Assembly (NCBI RefSeq): GCF_003367705.1 | Contig: NZ_CP031425.1 | Coordinates: forward strand, 2,728,001 to 2,792,000 | Origin: Microbacterium foliorum | GTDB taxonomy: Bacteria; Actinomycetota; Actinomycetes; Actinomycetales; Microbacteriaceae | DNA: 64,000 bases | Direction of reading: 5' to 3' | Position numbers and translations under genes: made by a program | Shown: positions 36,758-45,929 of the stretch, in pieces | How the letters are laid out: the number at the start of each line of letters is the position of its first letter | Position numbering within the stretch: the first letter of the stretch is position 1 | The notes under the pieces: generated by a model | The model's database searches: none | Seen by the model: only the letters and a program-made list of their open reading frames with translations | Told to the model about the DNA's origin: nothing

Positions 36758-36786
36758 ATGTTATCCGACAACGGGAGTTCCGGCAA
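36758..36786 (-). promoter_or_regulatory. Promoter of the infA-alpha operon
   Basis: On the minus strand TTGCCG (36781-36786) and TAACAT (36758-36763) are 17 bp apart, about 100 bp before infA. The -35 overlaps the hairpin at 36773-36809. Confidence 0.65.
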
Positions 36787-36809
36787 CCTGGAAGGCGACC
36801 GGAACTCCC
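36773..36809 (-). terminator. Terminator-like stem after the secreted cysteine protein
   Basis: GGGAGTTCCGG (36773-36783) and CCGGAACTCCC (36799-36809) form an 11-bp perfect stem, 24 bp past the stop of the upstream gene. No T-run follows. Because it overlaps the infA promoter, it could be an operator instead. Confidence 0.5.
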
Positions 36810-36832
36810 TACTTGGTGAAGTGAGAGGGCGT

Positions 36833-37204
36833 CTAGATAATCGCCTGGGCGTCAGTCACCCAGGAGACCCCGCACGCATCGAAGTTGAAGCTGAGCCCGG
36901 TCGGGCCACCGAGGGACTTGTAGTGCCACTGCTTCGAGGGCCAGCACTGATACATGACCTGGAACTTCTTGTTACTACACGAGCCGATGATCCGTCCGTA
37001 GCTCCAGCCGAAAGAGGAACACGTGGCCTTGCCAGCGGCTTGGGCGGGCGCCGCCACCCCGATCGGGATCATCAACCCCATCACGAGCGCAGCGACGACC
37101 CCCGCCACTGACACCCGCTTCGCTGTGCGCTCCGACGCTCTGGCGTGTCGCGCCCACAAGGTGTTCGGCGCGCTGCGAGTGACTTCCATTGTTGTAATGT
37201 CCAT
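36833..37204 (-). CDS. Small secreted cysteine-containing protein, function unknown
   Basis: I do not recognise a family. The 123-residue product has a long N-terminal leader (MDITTMEVTRSAPNTLWARH) before a hydrophobic core AGVVAALVMGLMIPIGVAAP and an AQA cleavage site near residue 58. The mature 63-65 residues hold four cysteines (TCSSFG, IGSCSN, MYQCWP, DACGVS) and many aromatics, enough for two disulfides. ATG 37204 is set by GGAGG at 37210-37214. It follows a DsbA-like thiol oxidase gene by about 70 bp, both leftward. It breaks the usual map-infA order, so it looks like a lineage-specific insertion. Confidence 0.65.
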   Translation of the reverse strand: MDITTMEVTRSAPNTLWARHARASERTAKRVSVAGVVAALVMGLMIPIGVAAPAQAAGKATCSSFGWSYGRIIGSCSNKKFQVMYQCWPSKQWHYKSLGGPTGLSFNFDACGVSWVTDAQAII

Positions 37205-37213
37205 GCTGTCCTC

Positions 37214-37247
37214 CGGTCTTGTCGAATCGAGTGATTCGACAAGACCG
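37214..37247 (-). promoter_or_regulatory. 15-bp perfect hairpin directly upstream of the secreted protein
   Basis: CGGTCTTGTCGAATC (37214-37228) pairs with GATTCGACAAGACCG (37233-37247) around GAGT. The stem touches the Shine-Dalgarno GGAGG of the next gene, so it could terminate the DsbA gene, hide the ribosome site, or bind a protein. Confidence 0.7.
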
Positions 37248-37274
37248 TACCCCGTGCGACATGGACTTGGAGGG

Positions 37275-37952
37275 CTATCCGAGGATCTTGGCGAACTCCG
37301 TCGCGATCGCCGAGTTGTCGATCCGGTCACCGTTGATGGCGACGGTCGGGGTTCCGAAACGCCCCGTCGCCGGGTCGACAGGCGTCTCGTCCGTGCGGGC
37401 CGCGACGAAGCGCGAGTACGTGCCGTCGGTGATGCAGTCAGCTGCCCCCGCGGCGCCGGCCTGCTTCGCGAGCTCGACGAGCTGCTCGTCAGCGAGCCCC
37501 GCCGTGTTCTCCTCTGGCTGGTTGGTGAAGAGGAGGTTGAAGTAGTCGAGCGCGTTGTCCGGTGCTTCCGTTGCGACGCAGTACATCGAGTTCGCCGCCC
37601 TGGTGGAGAATTCGGTGCCCTGCGAGGCGCGATCCAGGATGGAGATCGGATGGATGTTCAAAGTGATGTCATCGTTCGCAGCCGCAGTCTGCAACTGTTC
37701 GCCGTACGCATCCTCGAACTGGCCGCAGACGGGGCACATGAAGTCCACGTAGGTGTCGATCGTGTCGTCACCGGCTCCGAAGCTGATCGCGCCCGTCTTG
37801 TCATTCACGATCGCCCCCTCGGGGGTCGGCCCCGGCGCGGTCGCCTGGTTGTTGAGGTTCACCACGACGAGGGCGAGGACGGCCAGCACGACCACCACTG
37901 CCGCCGAGACGCCGATCACGAACCAGTTGGTGTTGCTCTTCGCAGCTGCCAT
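37275..37952 (-). CDS. DsbA-like thiol-disulfide oxidoreductase, membrane-anchored
   Basis: An extracytoplasmic thioredoxin-fold protein that probably forms or shuffles disulfides. The 225-residue chain has one N-terminal membrane helix (WFVIGVSAAVVVVLAVLALV, about residues 10-29), then the active site FMCPVCGQFE with Cys73 and Cys76, and the cis-Pro region GTPTVAING typical of DsbA/BdbD. ATG 37952 follows a GGAAG site; the longer frame from 38024 is not supported. The next gene downstream encodes a small secreted cysteine protein, a possible client. Confidence 0.85.
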   Translation of the reverse strand: MAAAKSNTNWFVIGVSAAVVVVLAVLALVVVNLNNQATAPGPTPEGAIVNDKTGAISFGAGDDTIDTYVDFMCPVCGQFEDAYGEQLQTAAANDDITLNIHPISILDRASQGTEFSTRAANSMYCVATEAPDNALDYFNLLFTNQPEENTAGLADEQLVELAKQAGAAGAADCITDGTYSRFVAARTDETPVDPATGRFGTPTVAINGDRIDNSAIATEFAKILG

Positions 37953-38006
37953 GGATCTTCCGTTTCTGTCGAGGCCCGCCCGCTGCGGGCTCGGCCTGAA
38001 ATCCTC

Positions 38007-38022
38007 GGGTGCATGCGCACCC
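38007..38022 (-). promoter_or_regulatory. Short inverted repeat upstream of the DsbA-like gene
   Basis: GGGTGC (38007-38012) and GCACCC (38017-38022) pair over ATGC, 55 bp before the start, in the 157-bp gap after map. No convincing promoter hexamers are seen nearby. Confidence 0.3.
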
Positions 38023-38109
38023 ATACACCCATTGTGCCCGGAGAAACCTATGCGCGCGTTGTGATGATGCTCTGCACGACGCTCATCGCTCAGGCCGCAG
38101 TACCGGGTG

Positions 38110-38958
38110 TCAGGCGATGGGAGTGGGCGTCACGCCGAAGGCGGCGAGTCCCGCCGCTCCCCCGTCTGCGGCGGTGAGCACCCAGATGCCCCCGTCATGC
38201 AGCGCGACGCTGTGCTCCCAGTGCGAGCCATCGGTGCCGTCGACGGTCGACACGGTCCAGTCGTCGTCCTCGACGAAGGTCTCGTCGCTTCCGGCCGTGA
38301 CCATCGGCTCGATCGCGAGCACCAGCCCCGGCTTGACCTCTGCGCCGGGATCCGGCGTGCGGTAGTTGAAGACGCTCGGCGCCTCGTGCATCTTGCGGCC
38401 GATTCCGTGCCCGACGTACTCACGGAGGATGCCGTAGGTCTCGCCGGAGACCGCTGACGGGCCCTGTGCCTCGATGAATCCCTGGATCGCGGCGCCGATG
38501 TCGCCCAGATGCGAGGCGGACGCCATGGCGGCGATGCCGGCCCACATCGACCCCTCGGTCACCCGGGACAGCTCGAGACGCTGAGCGACGAGCTCGGGAC
38601 GGCTGTCATCGGGGACGACGACCGTGATCGCACTGTCGCCGTTCCAGCCCTGGTACTGAGCCCCGCAGTCGATCGAGACGATGTCGCCCGCCTGCAGCAC
38701 CCGCTCGCCGGGGATGCCGTGCACGACTTCGTCGTTCACCGAGATGCAGGTCGTGTGCCGATAGCCGCGCACCAGCTGGAAGTTCGACTCCGCACCGCGG
38801 GCGAGGATGACCCGGTTCGCCTCGGCGTCGAGCTCGAGCGTGGTGACACCCGGGCGGATCAGCGGACGCACGGCATCGAGTGCCGCCGCCGTGATGAGGC
38901 CGGGCTCGACCATCGCGCGCAGCTGCGCGGCGTTCTTGTAGATCGACTTGCGGAACAT
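38110..38958 (-). CDS. map: Methionine aminopeptidase, type I
   Basis: Removes the initiator methionine. The 282-residue chain contains the metal ligands in VSIDCGAQYQGWNGDSAITV, the His in YVGHGIGRKMHEAPSVFNY, and a Glu in AIEPMVTAGSDET, with the His of the S1 site in VNDEVVHGIPG. It starts 9 bp after the adk stop, in the secY-adk-map order. Confidence 0.97.
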   Translation of the reverse strand: MFRKSIYKNAAQLRAMVEPGLITAAALDAVRPLIRPGVTTLELDAEANRVILARGAESNFQLVRGYRHTTCISVNDEVVHGIPGERVLQAGDIVSIDCGAQYQGWNGDSAITVVVPDDSRPELVAQRLELSRVTEGSMWAGIAAMASASHLGDIGAAIQGFIEAQGPSAVSGETYGILREYVGHGIGRKMHEAPSVFNYRTPDPGAEVKPGLVLAIEPMVTAGSDETFVEDDDWTVSTVDGTDGSHWEHSVALHDGGIWVLTAADGGAAGLAAFGVTPTPIA

Positions 38959-38967
38959 CGGAGGCGA

Positions 38968-39564
38968 TCAGGCCGCGAGGCGGAGACCGCGCGCGGTCAG
39001 CGCGGCGAAGATGCGCTCGGTGATCTCGTCGAGAGATCCGATGCCGTCGATCCGGTCGACGATGCCGCGGGGGCCGTACACCTCGAGGATCGGCGCGGTC
39101 TCGTGCTCGTAGATGTCGAGACGGTGGGCGATCGCCTCGTCGGTGTCGTCCGAGCGGCCCTGCTCCGCCGCACGGAGCTTGAGTCGCTGGATGCTCTCGT
39201 CACGCGAGACGTCGAGCAGGATCACCGCGTCGAGCGACTCGCCGCGCGCGGCGAGGAACGCGTCGAGGTGCGCGACCTGCGCGCTGTTGCGCGGATACCC
39301 GTCGAGCAGGAAGCCGTTCGCCGCGTCGTCCTGAGAGAGACGATCGCGCACGATCTCGCTGGTGAGCTCGTCGGGAACCAGGTCGCCCTTGTCGAGGACC
39401 GCCGTGACCTGCTGGCCGAGCGGCGTGCCCTCCTTGATGTTCGCGCGGAAGATGTCTCCGGTCGAGACGACCGGGATCCCGTAGGACTCGGCGATCCGCA
39501 CGCCCTGAGTGCCCTTGCCGGACCCCTGGGGGCCGACGATGAGGAGACGAGCGGTTGCCGTCAT
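38968..39564 (-). CDS. adk: Adenylate kinase
   Basis: Interconverts AMP, ADP and ATP. The 198-residue chain has the P-loop GPQGSGKGTQ near residue 10, the AMP site STGDIFRANI and DGYPRNSAQV, and a short lid lacking zinc cysteines, as in actinobacteria. ATG 39564 overlaps the secY stop by 4 nt (ATGA); the longer frame extending into secY is a shadow. Confidence 0.97.
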   Translation of the reverse strand: MTATARLLIVGPQGSGKGTQGVRIAESYGIPVVSTGDIFRANIKEGTPLGQQVTAVLDKGDLVPDELTSEIVRDRLSQDDAANGFLLDGYPRNSAQVAHLDAFLAARGESLDAVILLDVSRDESIQRLKLRAAEQGRSDDTDEAIAHRLDIYEHETAPILEVYGPRGIVDRIDGIGSLDEITERIFAALTARGLRLAA

Positions 39565-40883
39565 CGGAGGAGCCCTTCGTAGTGACGCTGCTGCAGCTGC
39601 GCATCGATCTGCTTGACCGTCTCGAGACCGACACCCACGATGATGAGGATCGATGCGCCACCGAACGGGAAGTTCTGGTTGGCGCCGACGGTGGCCAGGG
39701 CGATGAGCGGGATCAGTGCGATCAGACCGAGGTAGATCGAGCCGGGCAGCGTGATGCGCGTGAGCACGTAGTCGAGGTACTCGGCGGTCGGGCGACCTGC
39801 ACGGATACCGGGGATGAACCCGCCGTACTTCTTCATGTTGTCGGCAACCTCGACCGGGTTGAAGGTGATCGCGACGTAGAAGTACGTGAATCCGATGATC
39901 AGCAGGAAGTACGCGGCCATGTAGACCGGGTGGTTTCCCGTCGTGAAGTTGGTGCTGACCCAGGTGACCCACGCGGCCGGCTCCGAGCCGTCCTGCGGGG
40001 TGTTGAACTGGGCGATGAGCGCGGGGATGTACAGCAGCGACGAGGCGAAGATCACCGGGATCACACCGGCCATGTTGACCTTGATCGGGATGTACGTGTT
40101 GGTACCGCCGTACGTCCGGCGTCCGACCATGCGCTTCGCATACTGCACGGGGATGCGTCGCTGCGACTGCTCGACGAAGACCACGAGCCCCATCACGATG
40201 ATTCCCACCAGGAGCACCAGGAGGAAGACCTCGAAGCCCTTGCTCTCCCAGATGAGCCACATGGCTCCGGGGAAGGTCGCGGCGATCGACGTGAAGATCA
40301 GCAGGGACATGCCGTTGCCGATGCCGCGCTCGGTGACGAGCTCCGCGAACCACATGATGAGACCGGTACCGGCCGTCATCGCCATGATGATGAGCAGCTG
40401 CGCCCACCACACGTCGTTGGTGAGCAGGTTCTGGCAGGCGGCGACGTCGGTGGTGCCGAACAGCTGACCGCTGCGGGCGACCGTGACGAGGGTCGTGGAC
40501 TGCAGCAGCGCGAGCGCGATGGTGAGGTACCGCGTGTACTGCGTCAGGCGGGCCTGACCGGCCTGGCCTTCTTTGTGCAGTGCCTCGAAGTGAGGGATGA
40601 CGACGCGGAGGAGCTGCGTGATGATCGTCGCGGTGATGTACGGCATGACGCCGAGCGCGAAGATCGACAGCTGGAGGAGCGCCCCGCCGGAGAAGAGATT
40701 GACCAGCCCGAGGAGTCCTTCAGTGCCCGAGTTCTGCGCGAGGCACTCCTCGACGTTCGGGAAGTTCACGAACGGAGCAGGGACATTCGAGCCAAGTCGG
40801 TAGATGGCGACGATGGCGAGGGTGAAACCGATCTTCCGACGCAGGTCGGGCGTGCGGAAGATCCGCGCGATGGCGCTAAACAA
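39561..40883 (-). CDS. secY: Preprotein translocase subunit SecY
   Basis: The channel subunit of the Sec translocon, with ten membrane helices in 440 residues. Recognisable parts are the start FSAIARIFRTPDLRRKIGFT, the conserved MPYITATIITQLL of helix 2, and the cytosolic loop PVQYAKRMVGRRTYGG with its functional Arg residues. The start codon is TTG at 40883, supported by AGGAGG 8 nt upstream and the standard SecY N terminus. Its partner secE is at the left end of the window. Confidence 0.97.
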   Translation of the reverse strand: MFSAIARIFRTPDLRRKIGFTLAIVAIYRLGSNVPAPFVNFPNVEECLAQNSGTEGLLGLVNLFSGGALLQLSIFALGVMPYITATIITQLLRVVIPHFEALHKEGQAGQARLTQYTRYLTIALALLQSTTLVTVARSGQLFGTTDVAACQNLLTNDVWWAQLLIIMAMTAGTGLIMWFAELVTERGIGNGMSLLIFTSIAATFPGAMWLIWESKGFEVFLLVLLVGIIVMGLVVFVEQSQRRIPVQYAKRMVGRRTYGGTNTYIPIKVNMAGVIPVIFASSLLYIPALIAQFNTPQDGSEPAAWVTWVSTNFTTGNHPVYMAAYFLLIIGFTYFYVAITFNPVEVADNMKKYGGFIPGIRAGRPTAEYLDYVLTRITLPGSIYLGLIALIPLIALATVGANQNFPFGGASILIIVGVGLETVKQIDAQLQQRHYEGLLR

Positions 40884-40946
40884 GGACGTTCCTCCTGAAA
40901 AGGTTGCCGTCCCCGAGGGACGGCTGAAAGAACAGGCTAACCCATA

Positions 40947-40975
40947 AGAGGGGCCGGAGAATCTCCGACCCCTCT
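40947..40975 (-). promoter_or_regulatory. Hairpin between rplO and secY
   Basis: AGAGGGG-CGGAGA pairs with TCTCCG-CCCCTCT over a small loop with one mismatch. It could attenuate transcription between the ribosomal genes and secY; no T-run is seen. Confidence 0.45.
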
Positions 40976-40985
40976 CATGAAGTGG

Positions 40986-41612
40986 TTACTTGACGGATCC
41001 GCCTGCTGCCACGATCTTCTGCTCGGCAGAACCCGAGACCTTGTCGACCGCGACGGTGAGCTTGACGGCGATGTCGCCGTCTCCGAGAACCTTGACCTTC
41101 TCGTTCTTGCGAACGGCACCCTTGGCGACCAGGTCGCTGACGGTGACATCGCCACCGGAGGGGTACAGCTCCGCGAGCTTCTCCAGGTTCACGACCTGGT
41201 ACTCCACGCGGAACGGGTTCTTGAACCCGCGCAGCTTCGGGGTGCGCATGTGCAGAGGCATCTGCCCACCCTCGAAGCCGACGCGAACGGTGTTGCGAGC
41301 CTTGGTGCCCTTGGTACCGCGACCCGCCGTCTTACCCTTGGAGCCCTCACCGCGACCGACACGGGTCTTCGCGGTGTTGGATCCGGGGACCGGACGCAGG
41401 TGGTGGACCTTCAGCACGCCGGGGCGGGATGCCGGAGCATCCTTCTTCGGCGCCGCCTTCTTGGCAGCCGGCTTCGAGACGGCGTCGGCCTTGGCGTCGG
41501 ACGCCTTGGCCGGTGCCTTCTTGGCGGCAGGCTTCTTCTCGGCTGCGGCCTTGGGAGCGGCAGCCTTCTTCGGGGCCTTCTCGGCCTCGACGGCTTCGTT
41601 CTTCTCAGCCAT
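40986..41612 (-). CDS. rplO: 50S ribosomal protein L15
   Basis: The last 145 residues are canonical L15 ([39 protein letters not shown]). They are preceded by a Lys/Ala/Pro-rich arm of about 60 residues ([20 protein letters not shown]) that is not in model L15 proteins. ATG 41612 overlaps the rpmD stop TAA, and no internal start suits the core. Confidence 0.96.
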   Translation of the reverse strand: MAEKNEAVEAEKAPKKAAAPKAAAEKKPAAKKAPAKASDAKADAVSKPAAKKAAPKKDAPASRPGVLKVHHLRPVPGSNTAKTRVGRGEGSKGKTAGRGTKGTKARNTVRVGFEGGQMPLHMRTPKLRGFKNPFRVEYQVVNLEKLAELYPSGGDVTVSDLVAKGAVRKNEKVKVLGDGDIAVKLTVAVDKVSGSAEQKIVAAGGSVK

Positions 41613-41797
41613 TAGTCGATCTCCTCAACCTTGACGAGGTGGGCGACGGTCTTGACATAACCGCGCGTCTGCGCGTCGTCGGGGCGAACGGTGCTGTCAC
41701 CGATGCGCTTCAGACCGAGGCTGCGCAGCGTGTCACGCTGGTTCTGCTTCTCGCTCACCTTGGACTTGACCTGCGTGACCTTCAGGCGCGCAGCCAT
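41612..41797 (-). CDS. rpmD: 50S ribosomal protein L30
   Basis: The 61-residue protein has [20 protein letters not shown] and [20 protein letters not shown], the L30 signature. Its ATG overlaps the rpsE stop. Confidence 0.97.
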   Translation of the reverse strand: MAARLKVTQVKSKVSEKQNQRDTLRSLGLKRIGDSTVRPDDAQTRGYVKTVAHLVKVEEID

Positions 41798-42513
41798 CAG
41801 GCACCTACCTTCTGTGCGGCGATGGCGTCAGCCTCCGCACGGACGAGACGCGCAGGTGCGACCTGGTCGAACTCGAGGCCACGACGTGCGGCGACCGCAC
41901 GGGGCTCCTCGAGCTGCTTCAGGGCGGTCACCGTCGCGTGCACGATGTTGATCGTGTTCGACGAACCGAGCGACTTCGACAGCACGTCGTGGATACCGGC
42001 GCACTCGAGCACGGCGCGGACCGGACCACCGGCGATGACACCGGTACCGGCAGCGGCCGGACGGAGCAGCACGACGCCTGCAGCGGCCTCACCCTGCACG
42101 GGGTGCGGGATGGTGCTTCCGACGCGCGGAACGCGGAAGAAGTTGCGCTTGGCCTCTTCGATGCCCTTCTGGATCGCCAGAGGGACCTCGCGGGCCTTGC
42201 CGTAGCCGACGCCGACCAGGCCGTTGCCGTCGCCGACGACCACGAGAGCGGTGAAGCTGAAGCGACGACCACCCTTCACGACCTTCGAGACGCGGTTGAT
42301 GGTGACGACGCGCTCCAGGAACTGGTTGTCGCCGCGGTCGCGCGAGTTGCGGTCACGACCGCCACCCTGGTTGCGATCGCGACCGCCACCGCGGCGGCCC
42401 TCACGGGCAGGCTCGGCCTGGGTCGTGCCGGCGGCCGTCTCAGAGACGACGGGAGCCGTCTCGGGAGCGGCAGCAGCCGTTTCGGTCACTTCGTTCTCCT
42501 TGTTGTCACTCAC
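41797..42513 (-). CDS. rpsE: 30S ribosomal protein S5
   Basis: The S5 core begins [20 protein letters not shown] and has [20 protein letters not shown]. The first 65 residues are an extension with an Arg/Gly section ([19 protein letters not shown]), longer than usual. The GTG start overlaps the rplR stop by 4 nt. Confidence 0.97.
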   Translation of the reverse strand: MSDNKENEVTETAAAAPETAPVVSETAAGTTQAEPAREGRRGGGRDRNQGGGRDRNSRDRGDNQFLERVVTINRVSKVVKGGRRFSFTALVVVGDGNGLVGVGYGKAREVPLAIQKGIEEAKRNFFRVPRVGSTIPHPVQGEAAAGVVLLRPAAAGTGVIAGGPVRAVLECAGIHDVLSKSLGSSNTINIVHATVTALKQLEEPRAVAARRGLEFDQVAPARLVRAEADAIAAQKVGA

Positions 42514-42869
42514 AGTGCCAGACCCCCTTCGCGGGCGCCGTCGGCGATGGCGGCGACACGACCGGCGTAGCGGTTGCCACCACGGTCGAACACTGCCTCG
42601 GAAACGCCAGCGGCCTTCGCGCGCTCGGCGAGAAGCTCGCCGACCTTGCGGGCCTTGGCGGTCTTGTCACCCTCGAGCGAGCGCAGGTCGGTCTCGAGCG
42701 TCGAAGCCGACGCGACGGTGTGACCCTTGCTGTCGTCGACAAGCTGCACGAAGACGTGGCGAGCCGAACGGTTGACGACGAGGCGCGGACGCACCTCGGT
42801 GCCGACGACCTTCTTGCGAAGGCGGGCGTGACGACGCGCGCGGGCGTCAGACTTTGACTTGAGAGCCAT
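42510..42869 (-). CDS. rplR: 50S ribosomal protein L18
   Basis: The 119-residue chain has [20 protein letters not shown] and the end [20 protein letters not shown], as in L18. It binds 5S rRNA with L5 and L25. Confidence 0.98.
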   Translation of the reverse strand: MALKSKSDARARRHARLRKKVVGTEVRPRLVVNRSARHVFVQLVDDSKGHTVASASTLETDLRSLEGDKTAKARKVGELLAERAKAAGVSEAVFDRGGNRYAGRVAAIADGAREGGLAL

Positions 42870-42871
42870 GC

Positions 42872-43408
42872 TTACTTACCACTCTTTCCGGCCTTGCGAC
42901 GCACGATCTCGCCGGCGTAGCGCACGCCCTTGCCCTTGTACGGCTCGGGCTTGCGGATCTTGCGGATGTTCGCAGCTGCCTCGCCGACAGCCTGCTTGTC
43001 GATTCCGCTGACGGTGAGCTTGTTGTTGCCCTCGACCGTGAGCGTGATGCCGGCGGGCGGGTCGATCAGGACCGGGTGCGAGAAGCCGAGGGCGAACTCG
43101 ACCGAGCTGCCCTTCTGCGCCACGCGGTAACCGGTTCCGACGACCTCGAGACCCTTGGTGTAGCCCTGGGTCACGCCGATGATGTTGTTGTTGATGAGCG
43201 TGCGGGTCAGGCCGTGAAGCGACCGCGACTCGCGCTCGTCGTCGGGACGGGAGACCAGAACCTGGTTCTCCTCGACCGCGACCTCGATGGGCTTGGCGAC
43301 CGTCAGGGTGAGCTCACCCTTGGGGCCCTTCACCGCGACCTCGCGGCCGTCGACCGAGATGGTCACGCCCGCGGGAACGTCGATGGGAAGTCGTCCGATA
43401 CGCGACAT
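42872..43408 (-). CDS. rplF: 50S ribosomal protein L6
   Basis: The 178-residue chain begins [20 protein letters not shown] and ends with [20 protein letters not shown], the L6 signatures. The gap to rplR is 2 bp. Confidence 0.98.
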   Translation of the reverse strand: MSRIGRLPIDVPAGVTISVDGREVAVKGPKGELTLTVAKPIEVAVEENQVLVSRPDDERESRSLHGLTRTLINNNIIGVTQGYTKGLEVVGTGYRVAQKGSSVEFALGFSHPVLIDPPAGITLTVEGNNKLTVSGIDKQAVGEAAANIRKIRKPEPYKGKGVRYAGEIVRRKAGKSGK

Positions 43409-43414
43409 TTTCGA

Positions 43415-43813
43415 TTACCACACGTAGGCGAGAACTTCTCCGCCCACGCCCTTCTGCTCTGCCTGACGGTCGGTGAGAAGACCGGAGGAGGTGGACAGGA
43501 TGGCCACGCCGAGGCCGCCGAGGACACGGGGCAGCTCGGTGGACTTCGCGTACACGCGGAGGCCGGGCTTCGACACGCGCTTGATGCCCGCGATCGACCG
43601 CTCGCGGTTGGGGCCGTACTTCAGCTGGAGGGTGAGGTTCGAGCCGACGCGCGCGTCAGTCGTCTCCCATCCGGCGATGTAGCCCTCCTGCTGGAGGATC
43701 TCGGCGATGTGCGTCTTGAGCTTGCTCGACGGCAGGGTCACGGAATCGTGGTGCGCCGAGTTCGCGTTGCGCAGACGGGTCAGCAGATCTGCGACCGGGT
43801 CTGTCATTGTCAT
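43415..43813 (-). CDS. rpsH: 30S ribosomal protein S8
   Basis: The 132-residue chain begins [20 protein letters not shown] and ends [11 protein letters not shown], as in S8, which binds h21 of 16S rRNA and its own mRNA. There are two in-frame ATG codons at the start; 43813 is the first. Confidence 0.97.
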   Translation of the reverse strand: MTMTDPVADLLTRLRNANSAHHDSVTLPSSKLKTHIAEILQQEGYIAGWETTDARVGSNLTLQLKYGPNRERSIAGIKRVSKPGLRVYAKSTELPRVLGGLGVAILSTSSGLLTDRQAEQKGVGGEVLAYVW

Positions 43814-43899
43814 TGTTGTTTTCCTTTGTTCATGAGGTTCCGGCTGCCGTTACACGACAGACGGCCTGCGATGACACGCAATCTTCAATTGTACGGGAT

Positions 43900-43926
43900 C
43901 GGGCGGGGCGCTGTGCGCCCCGCCCG
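43900..43926 (-). terminator. GC-rich hairpin between rplE and rpsH
   Basis: CGGGCGGGGCG (43900-43910) pairs with CGCCCCGCCCG (43916-43926) over CTGTG. It lies in the 121-bp gap where rpsN stands in many bacteria. On the minus strand TACAAT follows closely and could serve as a -10 for rpsH. Confidence 0.6.
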
Positions 43927-43934
43927 AGACCTGC

Positions 43935-44525
43935 TTACGCCTTGGCGTCTTCCGTGCGGAAGGGGAAGCCGAGGTGACGCAGAAGCGCGCGACCTTCGTC
44001 GTCCGTCTTCGCGGTGGTGACGACAGTGATGTCGAAACCGCGAACCCGGTCGATCTTGTCCTGATCGATCTCGTGGAACACGCTCTGCTCCTGGAGACCG
44101 AAGGTGTAGTTGCCGTTTCCGTCGAACTGCTTGCCCGAGAGGCCGCGGAAGTCGCGGATGCGGGGCAGAGCGAGCGAGACGAGACGGTCGATGAACTCCC
44201 ACGCGCGGTCACCGCGGAGGGTGACGTGCGCGCCGATCGCCTGTCCCTCACGCAGCTTGAACTGCGCGATCGACTTGCGAGCCTTGGTCACGATCGGCTT
44301 CTGGCCGGTGATCTTCGTGAGATCCTCGACCGCGCCATCGATCACCTTGCTGTCGCGAGCTGCCTCGCCGACACCGGTGTTCACGACGACCTTGACCAGT
44401 CCGGGGATCTGCATGACGTTCGCGTAGCCGAACTCCTCCTGCAGGGCCTTCTTGATCTCGGAGTTGTACTTCGCCTTCAGGCGGGGCTGGATCTTGCCAG
44501 CCACCGCAGCGTCGGTGGTTGCCAT
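43935..44525 (-). CDS. rplE: 50S ribosomal protein L5
   Basis: The 196-residue chain has [40 protein letters not shown] and [20 protein letters not shown], all L5. It binds 5S rRNA and contacts P-site tRNA. The ATG overlaps the rplX stop. Confidence 0.98.
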   Translation of the reverse strand: MATTDAAVAGKIQPRLKAKYNSEIKKALQEEFGYANVMQIPGLVKVVVNTGVGEAARDSKVIDGAVEDLTKITGQKPIVTKARKSIAQFKLREGQAIGAHVTLRGDRAWEFIDRLVSLALPRIRDFRGLSGKQFDGNGNYTFGLQEQSVFHEIDQDKIDRVRGFDITVVTTAKTDDEGRALLRHLGFPFRTEDAKA

Positions 44526-44884
44526 CAGAGGTCCTTACCTGACTTCTTCGCGTACCGCACGCGGACGGTGCGCTTGACGCCGTCCTTGGTCTGCTCCTCG
44601 ACCCGGTGGCCGACCTTGGTCGGCTTCTTGGTCGAAGGGTCGACGAGTGCGACGTTCGAGATGTGGATGGACGCCTCGACAGTCTCGAGTCCGCCCGTCT
44701 TGGTGCCACGCTGCGTCTGTCCGACGCGCGTGTGCTTGGTGACGTAGTTCACGCCTTCGACGATGACGCGGTTCTTGTCGGACAGGATCTCGAGAACCTT
44801 GCCCTGCTTGCCGCGATCTCCGCCACGCTCCTGCGTCGCTCCGGTGATGACCTGAACCAGGTCACCCTTCTTGATCTTCGCCAT
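44525..44884 (-). CDS. rplX: 50S ribosomal protein L24
   Basis: The 119-residue chain starts [20 protein letters not shown] (KOW motif) and has [20 protein letters not shown], both L24. It is an assembly initiator for the large subunit. The start lies 3 bp after the rplN stop. Confidence 0.98.
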   Translation of the reverse strand: MAKIKKGDLVQVITGATQERGGDRGKQGKVLEILSDKNRVIVEGVNYVTKHTRVGQTQRGTKTGGLETVEASIHISNVALVDPSTKKPTKVGHRVEEQTKDGVKRTVRVRYAKKSGKDL

Positions 44885-44887
44885 GAC

Positions 44888-45256
44888 TTAAATAACCTCC
44901 GGCGCCAGCGAGACGATCTTCATGAACTTCTTGTCACGAAGCTCGCGGCCGACCGGTCCGAAGATACGGGTGCCGCGGGGCTCCCCGTCGTTCTTCAGGA
45001 TGACGGCGGCGTTCTCGTCGAACTTGATGTATGAACCGTCGGGACGGCGCGTGGACTTGACCGTGCGGACGATGACGGCCTTGACCACATCGCCCTTCTT
45101 GACGTTTCCGCCCGGGATCGCGTCCTTGACGGTCGCGACGATCGTGTCGCCGACACCGGCGTAACGACGCTTCGAGCCGCCGAGCACGCGAATCGTGAGC
45201 AGTTCCTTGGCGCCGGTGTTGTCGGCGACCTTGAGGCGCGATTCCTGCTGGATCAC
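44888..45256 (-). CDS. rplN: 50S ribosomal protein L14
   Basis: The 122-residue chain begins [19 protein letters not shown] and has [18 protein letters not shown], the L14 signature. The GTG start overlaps the rpsQ stop by 4 nt. Confidence 0.98.
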   Translation of the reverse strand: MIQQESRLKVADNTGAKELLTIRVLGGSKRRYAGVGDTIVATVKDAIPGGNVKKGDVVKAVIVRTVKSTRRPDGSYIKFDENAAVILKNDGEPRGTRIFGPVGRELRDKKFMKIVSLAPEVI

Positions 45257-45585
45257 TTGGCCTTCTCCAGAATCTCCACCAGACGCCAGCGCTTCGTGGC
45301 GCTCAGCGGGCGGGTCTCGTTGATCAGGACGAGGTCGCCGATGCCGGCGGAGTTCGCCTCATCGTGCGCCTTGACCTTCGAGGTGCGGCGGATGACCTTG
45401 CCGTAAAGCGGGTGCTTCACGCGGTCCTCGACCTCGACCACGATGGTCTTGTCCATCTTGTCGCTGACGACGTAGCCGCGACGGGTCTTGCGGTAACCGC
45501 GAGCCGCGGAGTCGCGCACGTCGTGTGCAGCCGACTCGTGCCCTGCGGCCTGCGTCTCCACAGTCGCTTCCTTCTTGGTGGCCAT
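45253..45585 (-). CDS. rpsQ: 30S ribosomal protein S17
   Basis: The S17 core starts [20 protein letters not shown]. An N-terminal arm of about 35 residues ([20 protein letters not shown]) is longer than in most bacteria. I use ATG 45585, which overlaps the rpmC stop as TGATG, rather than the GTG one codon earlier. Confidence 0.95.
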   Translation of the reverse strand: MATKKEATVETQAAGHESAAHDVRDSAARGYRKTRRGYVVSDKMDKTIVVEVEDRVKHPLYGKVIRRTSKVKAHDEANSAGIGDLVLINETRPLSATKRWRLVEILEKAK

Positions 45586-45929
45586 CACTCAGCCTCTTCC
45601 TTTGCTTCGACAGGCTCAGCAGAGTCCACGGCCTTATCGCCCGCGGAGTCCGCCTTCTTCGCCTTCGACTTGGTCGCCTTCTTGGCCGGAGCCTCGACCG
45701 GAGCGGGCGTCGCACGGATGCCCAGCTCGCGTTCGCGGATCACGGTGTACAGGCGCGCGATGTCGCGCTTGACCGCGCGGATGCGGCCGTGGCTCTCCAG
45801 CTGGCCGGTGGCCGACTGGAAACGGAGGTTGAACAGCTCCTCCTTGGCCTTACGCAGCTCCTCGACGAGGCGCTGGTCTTCGAACGTGTCGAGCTCTGCC
45901 GGAGCGAGCTCCTTGGTGCCGATCGCCAT
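45585..45929 (-). CDS. rpmC: 50S ribosomal protein L29
   Basis: The L29 core is [20 protein letters not shown] and [20 protein letters not shown], at residues 10-65. The C-terminal 45 residues are Lys/Ala/Glu-rich ([19 protein letters not shown]) and not part of typical L29. ATG 45929 overlaps the rplP stop TAA. Confidence 0.95.
   Translation of the reverse strand: MAIGTKELAPAELDTFEDQRLVEELRKAKEELFNLRFQSATGQLESHGRIRAVKRDIARLYTVIRERELGIRATPAPVEAPAKKATKSKAKKADSAGDKAVDSAEPVEAKEEAE

Noticed and set aside
45603..45620. TTCGACAGGCTCAGC-like genus repeat
   Set aside because: It lies in the rpmC reading frame and encodes the Ser/Ala/Glu tail, so I do not count it as an intergenic element.
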